Below are positions 8,903 through 17,583 of a stretch of DNA of 64,000 nucleotides, piece by piece. Each line of letters opens with the position of its first letter. The stretch's first letter is position 1. The notes under the pieces were generated by a model, which saw nothing but the letters and a program-made list of their open reading frames with translations, was not told where the DNA came from and made no database searches. Source of the DNA: Thermococcus sp. JdF3. GTDB taxonomy: Archaea; Methanobacteriota_B; Thermococci; Thermococcales; Thermococcaceae. The DNA lies in NCBI RefSeq assembly GCF_012027495.1, contig NZ_SNUK01000002.1, positions 186,001 through 250,000 on the forward strand. Direction: 5' to 3'. The translations under genes and the position numbers were made by a program.

Positions 8903-9556
8903 ATGGACAATCAGGTACTGTTCGCTGCGATATTCCTTATTGCGGGCATCTCCGCCCTTCAGTTCTACAGGGGGCGGAAGCTGAACCTCATGCTGATGGA
9001 ACACTACATACGGGCCGTCAAAGAGGTAATCAATCCGGAAGATGAGCTTTACACCTGGCTCGGCGGCTACATCGGCTTTCGCGCCGAGTACAAGGTCAAC
9101 CGGGGCAACATCAGGAAGTTTGAGTACACCCTAACACTCCTCCCGAGGCACAGCCTCCTGTACTTCCCGATAGCCCTTATAACAAGCAGGCATGACAAGC
9201 TCTACATCGTCGTGAGACCATTCAACGACATAAAGCACGAGGCCCATCTGATACAGAAGGGATACTACAGAATGAGGCCGGGAATAGAGAACGAGGAGCT
9301 GCTCAAGAAGGAGATAATTGAGATAGCCGGAAGGCAGTACGAGGCCCTCTACGAGAAGAGGAGGGACGTGGAGAACCTGAAGGCACTCATCGAGAGCTTC
9401 TCAAACCCCCACAACGTCAAGCACGTCTCCCTTACCCCAAGCACCAACGTTTTTTACATCCAGATGAAGCCTGAACCTGAGACCATCGGTTCGGACATTG
9501 AGAGGATAATGCGCTTCGTCAACGAGAGGCTCAAGGAGAGCCCCTTCTCCCCGTGA
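8903..9556 (+). CDS. one-helix membrane-anchored protein of unknown function
   Basis: The product has 217 residues. Residues 4-22 form a single hydrophobic helix, followed by RGRKLN, so the bulk (about 25-217) is predicted to be cytoplasmic and anchored by its N-terminus. The soluble part mixes strands (FRAEYKV, FEYTLTLLPRHSLLYF) and charged helices. ATG 8903 begins one base after the previous stop, and GGAGGA is the ribosome site. The gene is the last of the ArsA/MIP18 operon. I do not recognise a family. The shared transcript suggests a membrane partner of the ATPase. Confidence 0.75.
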   Translation: MDNQVLFAAIFLIAGISALQFYRGRKLNLMLMEHYIRAVKEVINPEDELYTWLGGYIGFRAEYKVNRGNIRKFEYTLTLLPRHSLLYFPIALITSRHDKLYIVVRPFNDIKHEAHLIQKGYYRMRPGIENEELLKKEIIEIAGRQYEALYEKRRDVENLKALIESFSNPHNVKHVSLTPSTNVFYIQMKPEPETIGSDIERIMRFVNERLKESPFSP

Positions 9557-9622
9557 ACCTTTCTTTCATCCGGGGAAAACGTTAAATCCTCCGACCACCC
9601 ATTTTCTAGGGCGGTGGATGTT

Positions 9623-10399
9623 ATGAAGGTCTATAAAGTCAGCTTCGGCGAACCTGGACTTGGATGGGTCGTTCTTGTCCACGGCCTGGGTGAGCACAGC
9701 GGGAGATATGGGAGACTAATTGGGGAACTCAACGATGCCGGCTTTGCCGTCTACACCTTCGACTGGCCCGGCCACGGTAAGAGCCCCGGCAAGAGGGGAC
9801 ATACAAGCGTTGAGGAAGCAATGGAGATAATCGACGGCATTATAGATAAAATCGGTGAAAAACCATTCCTCTTCGGCCACAGCCTCGGCGGACTGGCAGT
9901 AATCCGCTACGCTGAGACAAGGCCTGAGAAGATACGGGGCGTGGTGGCATCCTCACCGGCACTCGCCAAGAGCCCCGAAACGCCAGATTTCATGGTGGCC
10001 CTCGCGAAGTTCCTCGGGAAAATCGCTCCAGGAATCGTTCTTTCCAACGGGCTGAAGCCGGAGCTGCTTTCCAGGAACCCCGATGCGGTGAAGCGTTACG
10101 TCGAAGATCCACTCGTCCACGACAGGATTTCCGCAAAGCTCGGAAGGAGCGTCTTTGAAAACATGGAACTGGCCCACAGGGATGCAGGGAGGATAAAGGT
10201 TCCCGTGTTGCTAATCATCGGCACAGGGGATGTAATAACACCGCCCAAGGGGTCAAGGAGGCTCCTGGAAGAGCTCACAGTCGAGGACAAGGCAATTAAG
10301 GAGTTCGAAGGGGCCTACCACGAGATATTTGAGGACCCTGAATGGGCGGATGAACTCCACCGAACGGTGGTTGAGTGGATGGTGAGGCACGCGGGGTGA
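9623..10399 (+). CDS. alpha/beta hydrolase, monoacylglycerol lipase / lysophospholipase type
   Basis: The 258-residue serine hydrolase has the motifs of monoglyceride lipases. These are the oxyanion-hole VHGLGEHSGRYG at 19-30, DWPGHGKSPG, and the nucleophile elbow GHSLGG with Ser87. The acid lies in IIGTGDVITPP, and the His in GAYHEIFEDPE. No signal peptide or membrane segment is seen, so it acts inside the cell. The natural ester substrate cannot be read from sequence. Because Thermococcales lipids are ether-linked, detoxification or imported-lipid use is more likely than membrane turnover. ATG 9623 has GGTGGATG upstream. It is followed after 6 bases by a metalloprotease gene and probably shares its transcript. 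Confidence 0.88.
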   Translation: MKVYKVSFGEPGLGWVVLVHGLGEHSGRYGRLIGELNDAGFAVYTFDWPGHGKSPGKRGHTSVEEAMEIIDGIIDKIGEKPFLFGHSLGGLAVIRYAETRPEKIRGVVASSPALAKSPETPDFMVALAKFLGKIAPGIVLSNGLKPELLSRNPDAVKRYVEDPLVHDRISAKLGRSVFENMELAHRDAGRIKVPVLLIIGTGDVITPPKGSRRLLEELTVEDKAIKEFEGAYHEIFEDPEWADELHRTVVEWMVRHAG

Positions 10400-10405
10400 A
10401 TTCTC

Positions 10406-11206
10406 ATGATCTTCAACACCTTCCAGGATTTTATGGAACGCTGGGACGGGAGCCCGGAGGGTTGGATCGCATACATCAGCAACTATCCGGAACTCTTCGA
10501 AAAAATTAAGGAGGACTATGCGAGATACGGGGCAAGCTGGAGGGATTATCTGAAGCTGCTGGACAAGAGGAAGCCCGAGGAGTTCCCTAAAGCATATGAG
10601 CGCCTCAGGGAAGCACTGCCAAAAATTGCCGCCGATGTTGAGAGGCTGTTCGGGATTACCCAAAATGATTACAACATCGTCATATACGTCGGCCTTGAAA
10701 ATGGGGCCGGGTGGGTGACAGAATTCATGGGAAAGCCCTCAATTCTTTTCGGCCTGGAAGCCGTAGCCGAGCTTGGATGGTACGATGGAATCGGGGGACT
10801 GATTGCGCATGAATTTGGACACCTTGTGCACTGGCTCATGAGGAACGAGAACCTGGAAAAGCTCGAAGAGGAGGCCCTTATGGGGCTGTATACGGAGGGA
10901 TACGCCCAGAGGGTGGAGGACATCCTAACGGGGAGACCATGGCACCTCGAGTATGATGGATGGTTCGAATGGTGTGCGAGAAACGAGCGGTGCCTCAAGG
11001 AGGAGTTCGCAAGGAGGGTCCGGAAAAACGAACCGCTGAACCCGTTCTTTGGCTCGTGGTACGAGCTCTTCGGAATGAAGTTTACCGGCTACTATCTCGG
11101 CTACAGGTTCATCAGGTGGCTTGAAGAGATGCTCTCCTTTGAGGAAATAGCAAAACTGGAGAAAGAAATGGTCAGGAGAATGATTCTGGAGTTCCTTGAG
11201 GGCTAA
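10406..11206 (+). CDS. putative zinc metalloprotease (HEFGH), intracellular
   Basis: The 266-residue protein has a classical zincin site. His135, Glu136 and His139 lie in [12 protein letters not shown]. Glu164 in YTEGYAQRV, 25 residues later, is a good third ligand as in gluzincin-like or DUF2268-like peptidases. There is no signal peptide. The N-terminal 80 residues are a charged helical segment. The gene starts 6 bases after the lipase-type gene, so the two may be co-transcribed, and its last 4 bases overlap the end of purA on the other strand. The catalytic site is clear but the substrate is unknown. Confidence 0.75.
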   Translation: MIFNTFQDFMERWDGSPEGWIAYISNYPELFEKIKEDYARYGASWRDYLKLLDKRKPEEFPKAYERLREALPKIAADVERLFGITQNDYNIVIYVGLENGAGWVTEFMGKPSILFGLEAVAELGWYDGIGGLIAHEFGHLVHWLMRNENLEKLEEEALMGLYTEGYAQRVEDILTGRPWHLEYDGWFEWCARNERCLKEEFARRVRKNEPLNPFFGSWYELFGMKFTGYYLGYRFIRWLEEMLSFEEIAKLEKEMVRRMILEFLEG

Positions 11207-12222
11207 ATGACCTCCCTTCTGTCTATTATGTGCTCCAGCTCAGGCCCCGTCTTGATGAGCCCTACCGGAACACCGACGCGCTCCTCGATTTCCTCAACGA
11301 ACTCCCTGGCCCTCCTGGGAAGCTTGTCGTAGTCGGTAACGCCGAAGGCATCCTTGTCGTACTTGTCCAGCATCGTCAGGGCGAGCATCGTCGCGCCGTT
11401 GAGCTTCGCGGAGTAGCGGGCGAACTCAAAGTCGAACCAGCCGACCCTCCTCCGCCTCCCTGTGACGGTCCCGTACTCAACGAGACCCAGCTTCTCCGCC
11501 TCCTCCTGGCTCATCTCGGTCGGGAACGGCCCCTCCCCAACCCTCGTCGGGAAGCTCTTGAAGACGACTATGACGTCGTCAACCCTCGTCGGGCCTATTC
11601 CCACGTCGCTCGCTATGGCCGAAGCGGTCGTGTCCTTCGAGGTCACGTAGGGGTAGGTTCCGTAGTAGAGGCTCAGCCCGAAGCCCTGTGTCCCCTCGAC
11701 GAGTACGAGCTTCCCTTCGTCCAGGGCGTCGTTCACTTCCGCGGCGACATCCGTCAGGTATGGCTCAAGCTCGGGGACGTCCTTTGCGAGCCTCGCCCGC
11801 CTCATGACCCTGTCGGCGTTTGCCGGCCCGCAGCCGCTTCCGGTGGTTCCTATCCTGTCGTGGAGGTGGCTGTTGCTCCTGTCGAGCTTCTTGTGCTCGT
11901 CCTCGATTATGGAACAGCGGTAGTCGATGCCAACCCTCTCGGCGACGTTGAAGTCCCTGAGGTGCTCGAGCTCGTGGAAGAACACCCCGGGATCAACTAG
12001 AACACCCGCACCCACGAGAAGCCGGGCCTTCGTCTGGATGAACGCCGTTGGAAGCTGCCTGACCGCGTACTTCGTACCGTTGATAAAAACACTGTGGCCC
12101 GCGTTCGTTCCAACCCCACCGCGCGCTATGACCTCAGGCTCGTCCTTCAGGGCAAGGTAAGCGATAACAGAGCCCTTGCCCTCATCTCCCCACTGACCAC
12201 CAACAACGATGTAGCTCGGCAT
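11203..12222 (-). CDS. purA: adenylosuccinate synthetase, short archaeal form
   Basis: The enzyme condenses IMP and aspartate using GTP in the first step from IMP to AMP. The 339 residues are about 90 fewer than in E. coli, as usual for Thermococcales. [11 protein letters not shown] at 8-18 carries the catalytic Asp13 and the GTP loop. NAGHS gives the catalytic His43. TTGSGCGPA, the [20 protein letters not shown] segment and the [11 protein letters not shown] motif follow. The start ATG has AAGGAGCC before it. A minus-strand TATA-like TTATAA lies near 12256. The purC, purP and purO genes of the same pathway lie 7-8 kb away. Confidence 0.96.
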   Translation of the reverse strand: MPSYIVVGGQWGDEGKGSVIAYLALKDEPEVIARGGVGTNAGHSVFINGTKYAVRQLPTAFIQTKARLLVGAGVLVDPGVFFHELEHLRDFNVAERVGIDYRCSIIEDEHKKLDRSNSHLHDRIGTTGSGCGPANADRVMRRARLAKDVPELEPYLTDVAAEVNDALDEGKLVLVEGTQGFGLSLYYGTYPYVTSKDTTASAIASDVGIGPTRVDDVIVVFKSFPTRVGEGPFPTEMSQEEAEKLGLVEYGTVTGRRRRVGWFDFEFARYSAKLNGATMLALTMLDKYDKDAFGVTDYDKLPRRAREFVEEIEERVGVPVGLIKTGPELEHIIDRREVI

Positions 12223-12335
12223 GGCTCCTTACCCAGGTTTAAGTCAATAGGGGGCTTATAACGGTTTCGGATTTAACGAAAAAATGTCTAAAAATAATCG
12301 CCATCCTGAAAACGTTGAACTGGGAAATGGAGAAG

Positions 12336-14186
12336 TTAAGAAAGGGTTTTCACCACGAAGGCTAGCAAATCGGTCAGCTCCTTAGCCCTCGTCTCCGGCG
12401 ATGCCCCCATGTGCCCGCTCTTGGTCTCGACGCGGAGGTAGACAGGCGCTCCGAGCCCCTTCAGCTTCATGAAGAACTTGAGGGCGTGTGCGGGATGAAC
12501 GCGGTCGTCGTGTAAACCCGTGTAGATGAGCGTCGGCGGATAGCTCTTTTCAGGGCCGACGTTATGGTACGGGGAGTATTTAAGAAGGAACTCCCTGTCA
12601 TTCGGGTCGTCGGGGTTTCCGTACTCCGGAATCCAGACGCTCCCGATGTAGAGTTTATGGAAGCGGAGCATGTCTATGACGGGGTAGCCTATCAAGGCCG
12701 CGTCCATCACGTCCGGCCGCTGGACGAGCGTAGCTGAGACCAGAAGCCCGCCGTTGCTCCTTCCCCAGGCGGCAACGCGATAGCCCTCACCCTTGAGCTT
12801 ACCGAGAACGGCTATGAAGTCGTCGAAGACGTTCTGCTTGTTCTCCCTCATTCCCGCCCTGTGCCACCCCTCGCCGTATTCGCTCCCACCGCGCAGGTTG
12901 GCCATTCCAAAGGTCCCGCCACGCTTTAGGAACGGAATCACATGCGGGAAGAAGCGCGGAGTTAAGGCGATGTTGAAGCCTCCATAGCCGAAGACCCACG
13001 CTTTCCTCTCGTCCCCCTCGCCCTTCACGAGGAAGTAGTGAACCCTCGTCCCGTCCGTAGAGGGGGCAAAGTCTTCCTCGACCCTGAAGTTCCCGTTGAT
13101 TCCCTGCCCCTCTACAAGCTTAAGCCCACCGCTGAACTCGTAGAGCCTGTAGGGGACGGTGAAGCTCTCATACCTTATGAGCGCCCTCGTCCCATCTGTG
13201 TCGAGCGGGTAAACGCTCCCCGGGAGGTCGAAGGTTATCTCGTCGAGCTTCTCCCCGTCGGGCGAGTAAACCTCAACCCTGTGGCTCGCGTGGACGAGCC
13301 TGCCGGCGAGGATTTTGCCGTCAACTAGAACTGCCCACTCGAGCGGGAAGTCACCCTCGGGAATTACTTCTTCGACTTCCCCGTCCGTTATAGCTATAAC
13401 CTTTCCAAGACCCTTCCCCTCCCTCGTGAGGACGTAGAGCCTTCCGTCGATCATGTCAATTGGCTCGACCGGAACGTCCGCCGAGTAAACTTTCCTCCAC
13501 TCCTTTGGCCTGTCTATCGGCCCGGCGTAGATCTCGGCGCTGTTCCAGCCGAAAGTAACGGTGACCATCGCGGTCCTTCCGTCGGTGCTCTTCATGAGCG
13601 AGATGAAGTGGCCGGAGCTAAGGCCCTCGCCGAAGACGAGTCTTTCCCCATCTTCATCCTTCCAGAAGAGCCTCACCGCAGGTGCCTTAACGCCGTCCGG
13701 GGTTTCGCCGTGCCTGTAGAAGCGGGAGAAGTAGTAGCCGTTTTCCAGGAAGGTAACGTTCCAGACCGAGGGCCTGAACTCGTCAACCACTTCCCCGGTT
13801 TCGAGGTCGATGATCCTCGTTATTCCCTCGTCCGCCCCACCTATCGAGAAGCTGTAGGCGAGTCTTTTCCCGGCATTGTCTGCCGTGAAGCCCTGGAGGA
13901 GAACCTCGTCGCCGAGTTCCCTCTCGAGCTCCTTTGAATCAACTATGGCCTCTCCTCCGAGCCACCTGATGACCTGTCTATCCCTCTCGCGGTACATCGC
14001 TATTACGCCCTTCTCCGTCAGCCTCGCACCGGTCAGGACCGGAATCGAGTAGTACTCCCAGACCTCGGGGAAGAGCTCGTCGCTCAGCCCTCCGATGAAT
14101 TCTCTGAAGCGTTTGTTCTCCTCCTCGATGAGCCTCAGAAGGCGCTCGTCCTTGAGGTTCTCCATCCACAGGTACGGATCCTCCAT
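12336..14186 (-). CDS. prolyl oligopeptidase (S9A serine peptidase)
   Basis: This cytoplasmic enzyme cuts short peptides after proline. The chosen start, ATG 14186 with GGTGG upstream, gives exactly 616 residues, the length of the Pyrococcus furiosus enzyme. The catalytic triad falls where expected: Ser477 in GRSNGGL, Asp560 in LHDDRVHP and His592 in SGHMG. The N-terminal half is a beta-propeller, and the N-terminal EDPYLWMEN opens the protein as in the family. A longer in-frame reading to 14282 passes through the promoter region and is rejected. The gene is divergent from ribD, with a palindrome between them at 14233-14252. Confidence 0.96.
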   Translation of the reverse strand: MEDPYLWMENLKDERLLRLIEEENKRFREFIGGLSDELFPEVWEYYSIPVLTGARLTEKGVIAMYRERDRQVIRWLGGEAIVDSKELERELGDEVLLQGFTADNAGKRLAYSFSIGGADEGITRIIDLETGEVVDEFRPSVWNVTFLENGYYFSRFYRHGETPDGVKAPAVRLFWKDEDGERLVFGEGLSSGHFISLMKSTDGRTAMVTVTFGWNSAEIYAGPIDRPKEWRKVYSADVPVEPIDMIDGRLYVLTREGKGLGKVIAITDGEVEEVIPEGDFPLEWAVLVDGKILAGRLVHASHRVEVYSPDGEKLDEITFDLPGSVYPLDTDGTRALIRYESFTVPYRLYEFSGGLKLVEGQGINGNFRVEEDFAPSTDGTRVHYFLVKGEGDERKAWVFGYGGFNIALTPRFFPHVIPFLKRGGTFGMANLRGGSEYGEGWHRAGMRENKQNVFDDFIAVLGKLKGEGYRVAAWGRSNGGLLVSATLVQRPDVMDAALIGYPVIDMLRFHKLYIGSVWIPEYGNPDDPNDREFLLKYSPYHNVGPEKSYPPTLIYTGLHDDRVHPAHALKFFMKLKGLGAPVYLRVETKSGHMGASPETRAKELTDLLAFVVKTLS

Positions 14187-14232
14187 GAAAACCACCATCT
14201 TAACGTTCGGCAAAGGGCATAAAAAAGTTTTG

Positions 14233-14252
14233 TTGTTCCCAAATCGGAACAA
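14233..14252. promoter_or_regulatory. palindrome between prolyl oligopeptidase and riboflavin operon, likely operator
   Basis: TTGTTCC, six bases, then GGAACAA is a perfect 7-bp inverted repeat in the 98-bp divergent gap. It sits just before the ribD TATA-like CTTAAAAG (about 14256-14263) and close to the minus-strand TATA-like TTTTTTAT (about 14220-14226). Another GGAACA copy lies at 14268-14273. Arrangement between two promoters suggests a regulator site. Control by the archaeal flavin regulator RbkR is possible but not shown. Confidence 0.5.
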
Positions 14253-14284
14253 AATCTTAAAAGTTTCGGAACAGACGCTCAACC

Positions 14285-15367
14285 ATGAGCACGGAAGACG
14301 AGAGGTTCATGCGGCTCGCGCTTGAGCTGGCCAAAAAGGGGGAGGGCCGGGTCAACCCAAACCCCACGGTCGGGGCCGTCATCGTTAAGAACGGGAAGAT
14401 AATCGGCCTCGGCTGGCATCAACGCTTCGGCGGGAAGCACGCGGAAGTGAACGCCATAGAGGATGCCAAGAGGAAGGGCCACGACGTCAGGGGCGCCACG
14501 ATGTACGTAACGCTCGAACCCTGCTCCCACTGGGGGAAGCAGCCGCCGTGCGCCGACAGGATAATAGAGGAGGGATTCAAGCGGGTCGTAGTTGCCATGG
14601 AAGACCCTAACCCCCTCGTGGCCGGCAGGGGAATCGAGAAGATGAGGAAAGCGGGCATAGAGGTCGAGGTAGGCCTTCTGGAGGAGGAGGCGAGGAAGCT
14701 CAACGAGATTTTCATCAAGTACATACCCACCGGAACCCCCTTCGTCTCGATAAAGCTTGCCCTGACCTTAGACGGCTTCATAGCAACCGAGAACGGTTCC
14801 TCACAGTGGATTACAGGAGAAAGGGCGAGGCTGAAGGTCCAGGAGCTCAGGAGGAGGCACATGGCCGTAATGGTCGGCTCCGGAACGGTTCTGGCGGACG
14901 ACCCGAGGCTCAACTGCCGGCTCGATAACTGCCCGGAGAAGGTGAAGGCAATCCTCGACCGCTCCGGAAGGGTTGCGGAGGCGATTAAGGCGGGAAGGAG
15001 GTTCAGACTCTTCGAGGACGGGAAGGTGATATTCTTCACCGAGAGGCCGGAGCTCTTCGAAGGAATAGCCGAGGCATACCCGATAACCGAGCCAGAGAAA
15101 ATCCTGAGGAAGCTCGGCGAGCTGGGGATAGACAGCGTTCTGATAGAGGGCGGAAGGATTGCCTGCGAGTTCTTGGCTTTTGCGGACAAGTTCTACCTCT
15201 TCTACGGGCCGAAGCTCTTCGGCAACGGAATCAAGCCCTTCGAGTGCCTGAAGGTCGAAACGGCCAGCGACGCCCCAGTTCTTGAGATAGAATCGCTGGA
15301 GAGGCTCGGCGAGAGCTTCCTCGTGACGGCTTACCCCGGTGGTGGAGATGTTCAGCGGGATCGTTGA
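14285..15367 (+). CDS. ribD: bifunctional pyrimidine deaminase/reductase of riboflavin synthesis
   Basis: RibD carries out steps two and three of riboflavin synthesis: deamination of the diaminopyrimidine and NADPH reduction of its ribosyl chain. The deaminase domain (1 to about 145) has the zinc site His52-Ala-Glu54, Cys80 and Cys89 (HAEVNA, then LEPCSHWGKQPPC). The reductase domain (about 148-360) starts SIKLALTLDGFIA and has the EGG motif near the end. The 360 residues are normal for the bacterial fused enzyme. It is the first gene of ribD-ribE-ribBA-ribH. Most archaea use separate, unrelated enzymes, so this bacterial-type operon suggests ancient transfer. Confidence 0.95.
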   Translation: MSTEDERFMRLALELAKKGEGRVNPNPTVGAVIVKNGKIIGLGWHQRFGGKHAEVNAIEDAKRKGHDVRGATMYVTLEPCSHWGKQPPCADRIIEEGFKRVVVAMEDPNPLVAGRGIEKMRKAGIEVEVGLLEEEARKLNEIFIKYIPTGTPFVSIKLALTLDGFIATENGSSQWITGERARLKVQELRRRHMAVMVGSGTVLADDPRLNCRLDNCPEKVKAILDRSGRVAEAIKAGRRFRLFEDGKVIFFTERPELFEGIAEAYPITEPEKILRKLGELGIDSVLIEGGRIACEFLAFADKFYLFYGPKLFGNGIKPFECLKVETASDAPVLEIESLERLGESFLVTAYPGGGDVQRDR

Positions 15368-15905
15368 GGGAACGGGAGGAGCCCACTACTCTGCTGGAAG
15401 GCTCCACGTCGAGTTGCCCTTTGAGGTCAAACCCGGGGACAGCGTCGCCGTTAACGGGGCCTGCCTAACGGTGGTCGAGTTCGATGGGAGGATAGCGACC
15501 TTCGACGTCGGCGAGGAGACGCTGAGGAGGACGAACCTGAGGGGGGCGAAGGTGGTGAACCTCGAAAGGGCCCTGAAGCTCGGCGAAAGGCTCGACGGGC
15601 ACATCGTTACCGGCCACGTGGACGGGACGGTTCGCTTTATAGCCTCGCGGAGGAGCGGGAACACGACGTGGATGGCCTTCGAGATGCCGCCCGAGAAGTG
15701 GGGGATAGCTGAGAAGGGCTCCATAGCCCTGAACGGCGTCTCCCTGACTGTTGCGAGGGTGGAATCAAACCGCTTCTGGATCCAGGTAATTCCGTACACC
15801 CTCAAAAACACCAACCTCGGTCTCCTGAGGCCTGGTGAGAGGGTGAACTACGAGATTGACGTCCTGGCCAGATACGTAAAGCGCATCATGGAGGCAGGGG
15901 TATGA
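15348..15905 (+). CDS. ribE: riboflavin synthase, bacterial alpha-chain type
   Basis: The enzyme dismutates two lumazine molecules to riboflavin. It has 185 residues with two lumazine-binding barrel repeats. The first opens MFSGIVEGTG and has VNGACLTV. The second begins at the GHVDG segment (about residue 86) and has LNGVSLTV. The C-terminal helix is short. ATG 15348, with GGTGGAG before it, overlaps the end of ribD by 20 bases, so the two are translationally coupled. Archaea usually have an unrelated RibC-type synthase related to RibH. Confidence 0.95.
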   Translation: MFSGIVEGTGGAHYSAGRLHVELPFEVKPGDSVAVNGACLTVVEFDGRIATFDVGEETLRRTNLRGAKVVNLERALKLGERLDGHIVTGHVDGTVRFIASRRSGNTTWMAFEMPPEKWGIAEKGSIALNGVSLTVARVESNRFWIQVIPYTLKNTNLGLLRPGERVNYEIDVLARYVKRIMEAGV

Positions 15906-17062
15906 ACTGGGAGGAGATCAGGAAAGCCGTGCTCGATGGGAAGCCGGTCGTTTTGATAGATGACAGGAGGGAGTTCGAAGCGGATTTGATTTATCCCGCG
16001 GAGATAGCTTCGTCCGAGGTCGTCAACTTCATGCTCTCGGCCAAAGGGCTTCTCTGCCTCACGATGGACATGGACGAGGCCCTAGAGAGGGGCTTCTTTC
16101 CGCTCCCGAGCAAGGAAGGTGAGACGAACTTTCTGGTTCCGGTTGATTACAGCGAAACCTTCACCGGGATAACAGCGGAGGAGAGGGCTTTAACCGCTCG
16201 AAAAATCGCCGAGGGGCTGGACATCGAGGCCTTCCGCTACCCGGGCCATCTGCACCTCCTCGGGGGAGTGGGCCTCAACAGGCGGAGGGGGCACACCGAG
16301 AGCTCGCTGGAGCTTATGGAGTTCCTCTGTTTCAAACGCTACGCCCTGATAGTGGAGATCCTCGACGAGGAAGGCGACTCCCACAACAGGGACTACGCGC
16401 TCAACTTCGCGAGGGAGCACGGTTTGCCAGTCCTCACAACCGACGACGTCTGGAAGGAATTCGTGAGGAGGAAGCAACTGGTAAGAGTTTACGCCAACGC
16501 GAGGCTGCCGACGCGCTACGGCGAGTTCAGAATCATAGCCTTCGACAACGAGCTGGATTTCAGGGAGCACGTGGCGATAGTGAAGGAGCCCTACGGTGAG
16601 ATTCCGCTTGTGAGGGTTCACTCGAAGTGCCTGACCGGGGACACTCTGGCCTCTCTCAAGTGCGACTGCGGGAGCCAGCTGGCCAACGCCCTGAGGATGA
16701 TAGCCCAGGAGGGGGGCATACTCCTCTACATGGACCAGGAGGGCAGGGGAATAGGCCTGAAGGAGAAGATAAAGGCCTACGAGCTTCAGGATAAGGGCCT
16801 CGACACGGTTGAGGCAAACGAGGCGCTCGGCCATAAGGAGGATGAGAGAACCTATGAGGCCGCGTTCCAGATGCTCCGCGCCTTGGGCGTGTCGAAGGTC
16901 AGGCTCATCACCAACAACCCGGCAAAAGCCAAAGCCCTCGAGGAGTTCGGGATAGAGGTGGTTGAGACGATTCCGGCTCCGGGCGAGGTTACAGACCACA
17001 ACAGGCCTTACCTCAGGGTGAAGGCCGAGAAGCTCGGCCACAGGATTCCCTTCGAGATATAA
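15902..17062 (+). CDS. ribBA: 3,4-dihydroxy-2-butanone-4-phosphate synthase / GTP cyclohydrolase II
   Basis: This bifunctional enzyme makes both precursors of lumazine from ribulose 5-phosphate and GTP. The N-terminal domain (1 to about 195) has the acidic loop REFEADL at 23-29 and the RRGHTES motif with His131. The C-terminal GTP cyclohydrolase II domain (about 197-386) has zinc cysteines 243, 254 and 256 in CLTGD...KCDCGSQL, then MDQEGRGIGL. Its ATG overlaps the ribE stop as ATGA. The typical bacterial loop DDEDRENEGDL is one residue shorter here. No FMN riboswitch is present upstream of the operon. Confidence 0.96.
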   Translation: MNWEEIRKAVLDGKPVVLIDDRREFEADLIYPAEIASSEVVNFMLSAKGLLCLTMDMDEALERGFFPLPSKEGETNFLVPVDYSETFTGITAEERALTARKIAEGLDIEAFRYPGHLHLLGGVGLNRRRGHTESSLELMEFLCFKRYALIVEILDEEGDSHNRDYALNFAREHGLPVLTTDDVWKEFVRRKQLVRVYANARLPTRYGEFRIIAFDNELDFREHVAIVKEPYGEIPLVRVHSKCLTGDTLASLKCDCGSQLANALRMIAQEGGILLYMDQEGRGIGLKEKIKAYELQDKGLDTVEANEALGHKEDERTYEAAFQMLRALGVSKVRLITNNPAKAKALEEFGIEVVETIPAPGEVTDHNRPYLRVKAEKLGHRIPFEI

Positions 17063-17121
17063 TCAATCACCGTATTATTTAATTCACGAATTAGACAAAA
17101 CAGTATTACGGGGGTGAGGGT

Positions 17122-17583
17122 ATGGAGGTTCGCGTCGTTGAGGGTGAATTCATGGGTGAGAACCTGAAGATAGGCGTCGTTGTTGCGCGCTTCAACGACC
17201 TCCTGACCGGGGAGCTCCTCAAGGGGGCGCTCGACTGCTTCGAGAGGCACGGCGTTGATAGGGTGGACGTGGTTAAAGTACCGGGCTCCTTCGAGATACC
17301 GCTCGCTGCCAAAAAGCTCGCCGAGAGGGGCTACGACGCGGTTCTGGCCCTCGGTGCTGTTGTTAGAGGTGAAACCAAGCACTTCGATCTGGTTGCCAGC
17401 GAGGTTGCCAAGGGAGTTGCCAAGGTTTCGCTCGACACGGGCGTTCCGGTTATCTTCGGCGTGATAACCGTGGAGGACGAGCTCCAGGGCTTCGACAGGG
17501 CGGGGGTGAAGAGCAACAAGGGCTTCGAGTACGCTATGGCAACGCTGGAGATGGCGAACCTCATGAAAAAACTCAGGGACTGA
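17122..17583 (+). CDS. ribH: 6,7-dimethyl-8-ribityllumazine synthase
   Basis: The enzyme joins the ribitylaminouracil and the four-carbon phosphate to give lumazine and forms large symmetric shells. Of 153 residues, key parts are ARFNDLLTGELLKGA (substrate binding), PGSFEIP, and GAVVRGETKHFD with catalytic His87. It follows ribBA after a 59-bp gap containing a TATA-like TATTATTTAAT, so it may have an extra promoter. The ATG has GGGGGTGAGGGT upstream. The last 11 bases overlap purO, which comes from the other strand. Confidence 0.96.
   Translation: MEVRVVEGEFMGENLKIGVVVARFNDLLTGELLKGALDCFERHGVDRVDVVKVPGSFEIPLAAKKLAERGYDAVLALGAVVRGETKHFDLVASEVAKGVAKVSLDTGVPVIFGVITVEDELQGFDRAGVKSNKGFEYAMATLEMANLMKKLRD

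Noticed and set aside
9557-9622. Possible RNA gene between the ArsA operon and the lipase
   Set aside because: Only 66 bp with a T-rich tract and a TATA-like element. No fold or box motifs.
14187-14284. FMN riboswitch before ribD
   Set aside because: The gap is 98 bp with a TATA box and shows none of the conserved RFN helices.
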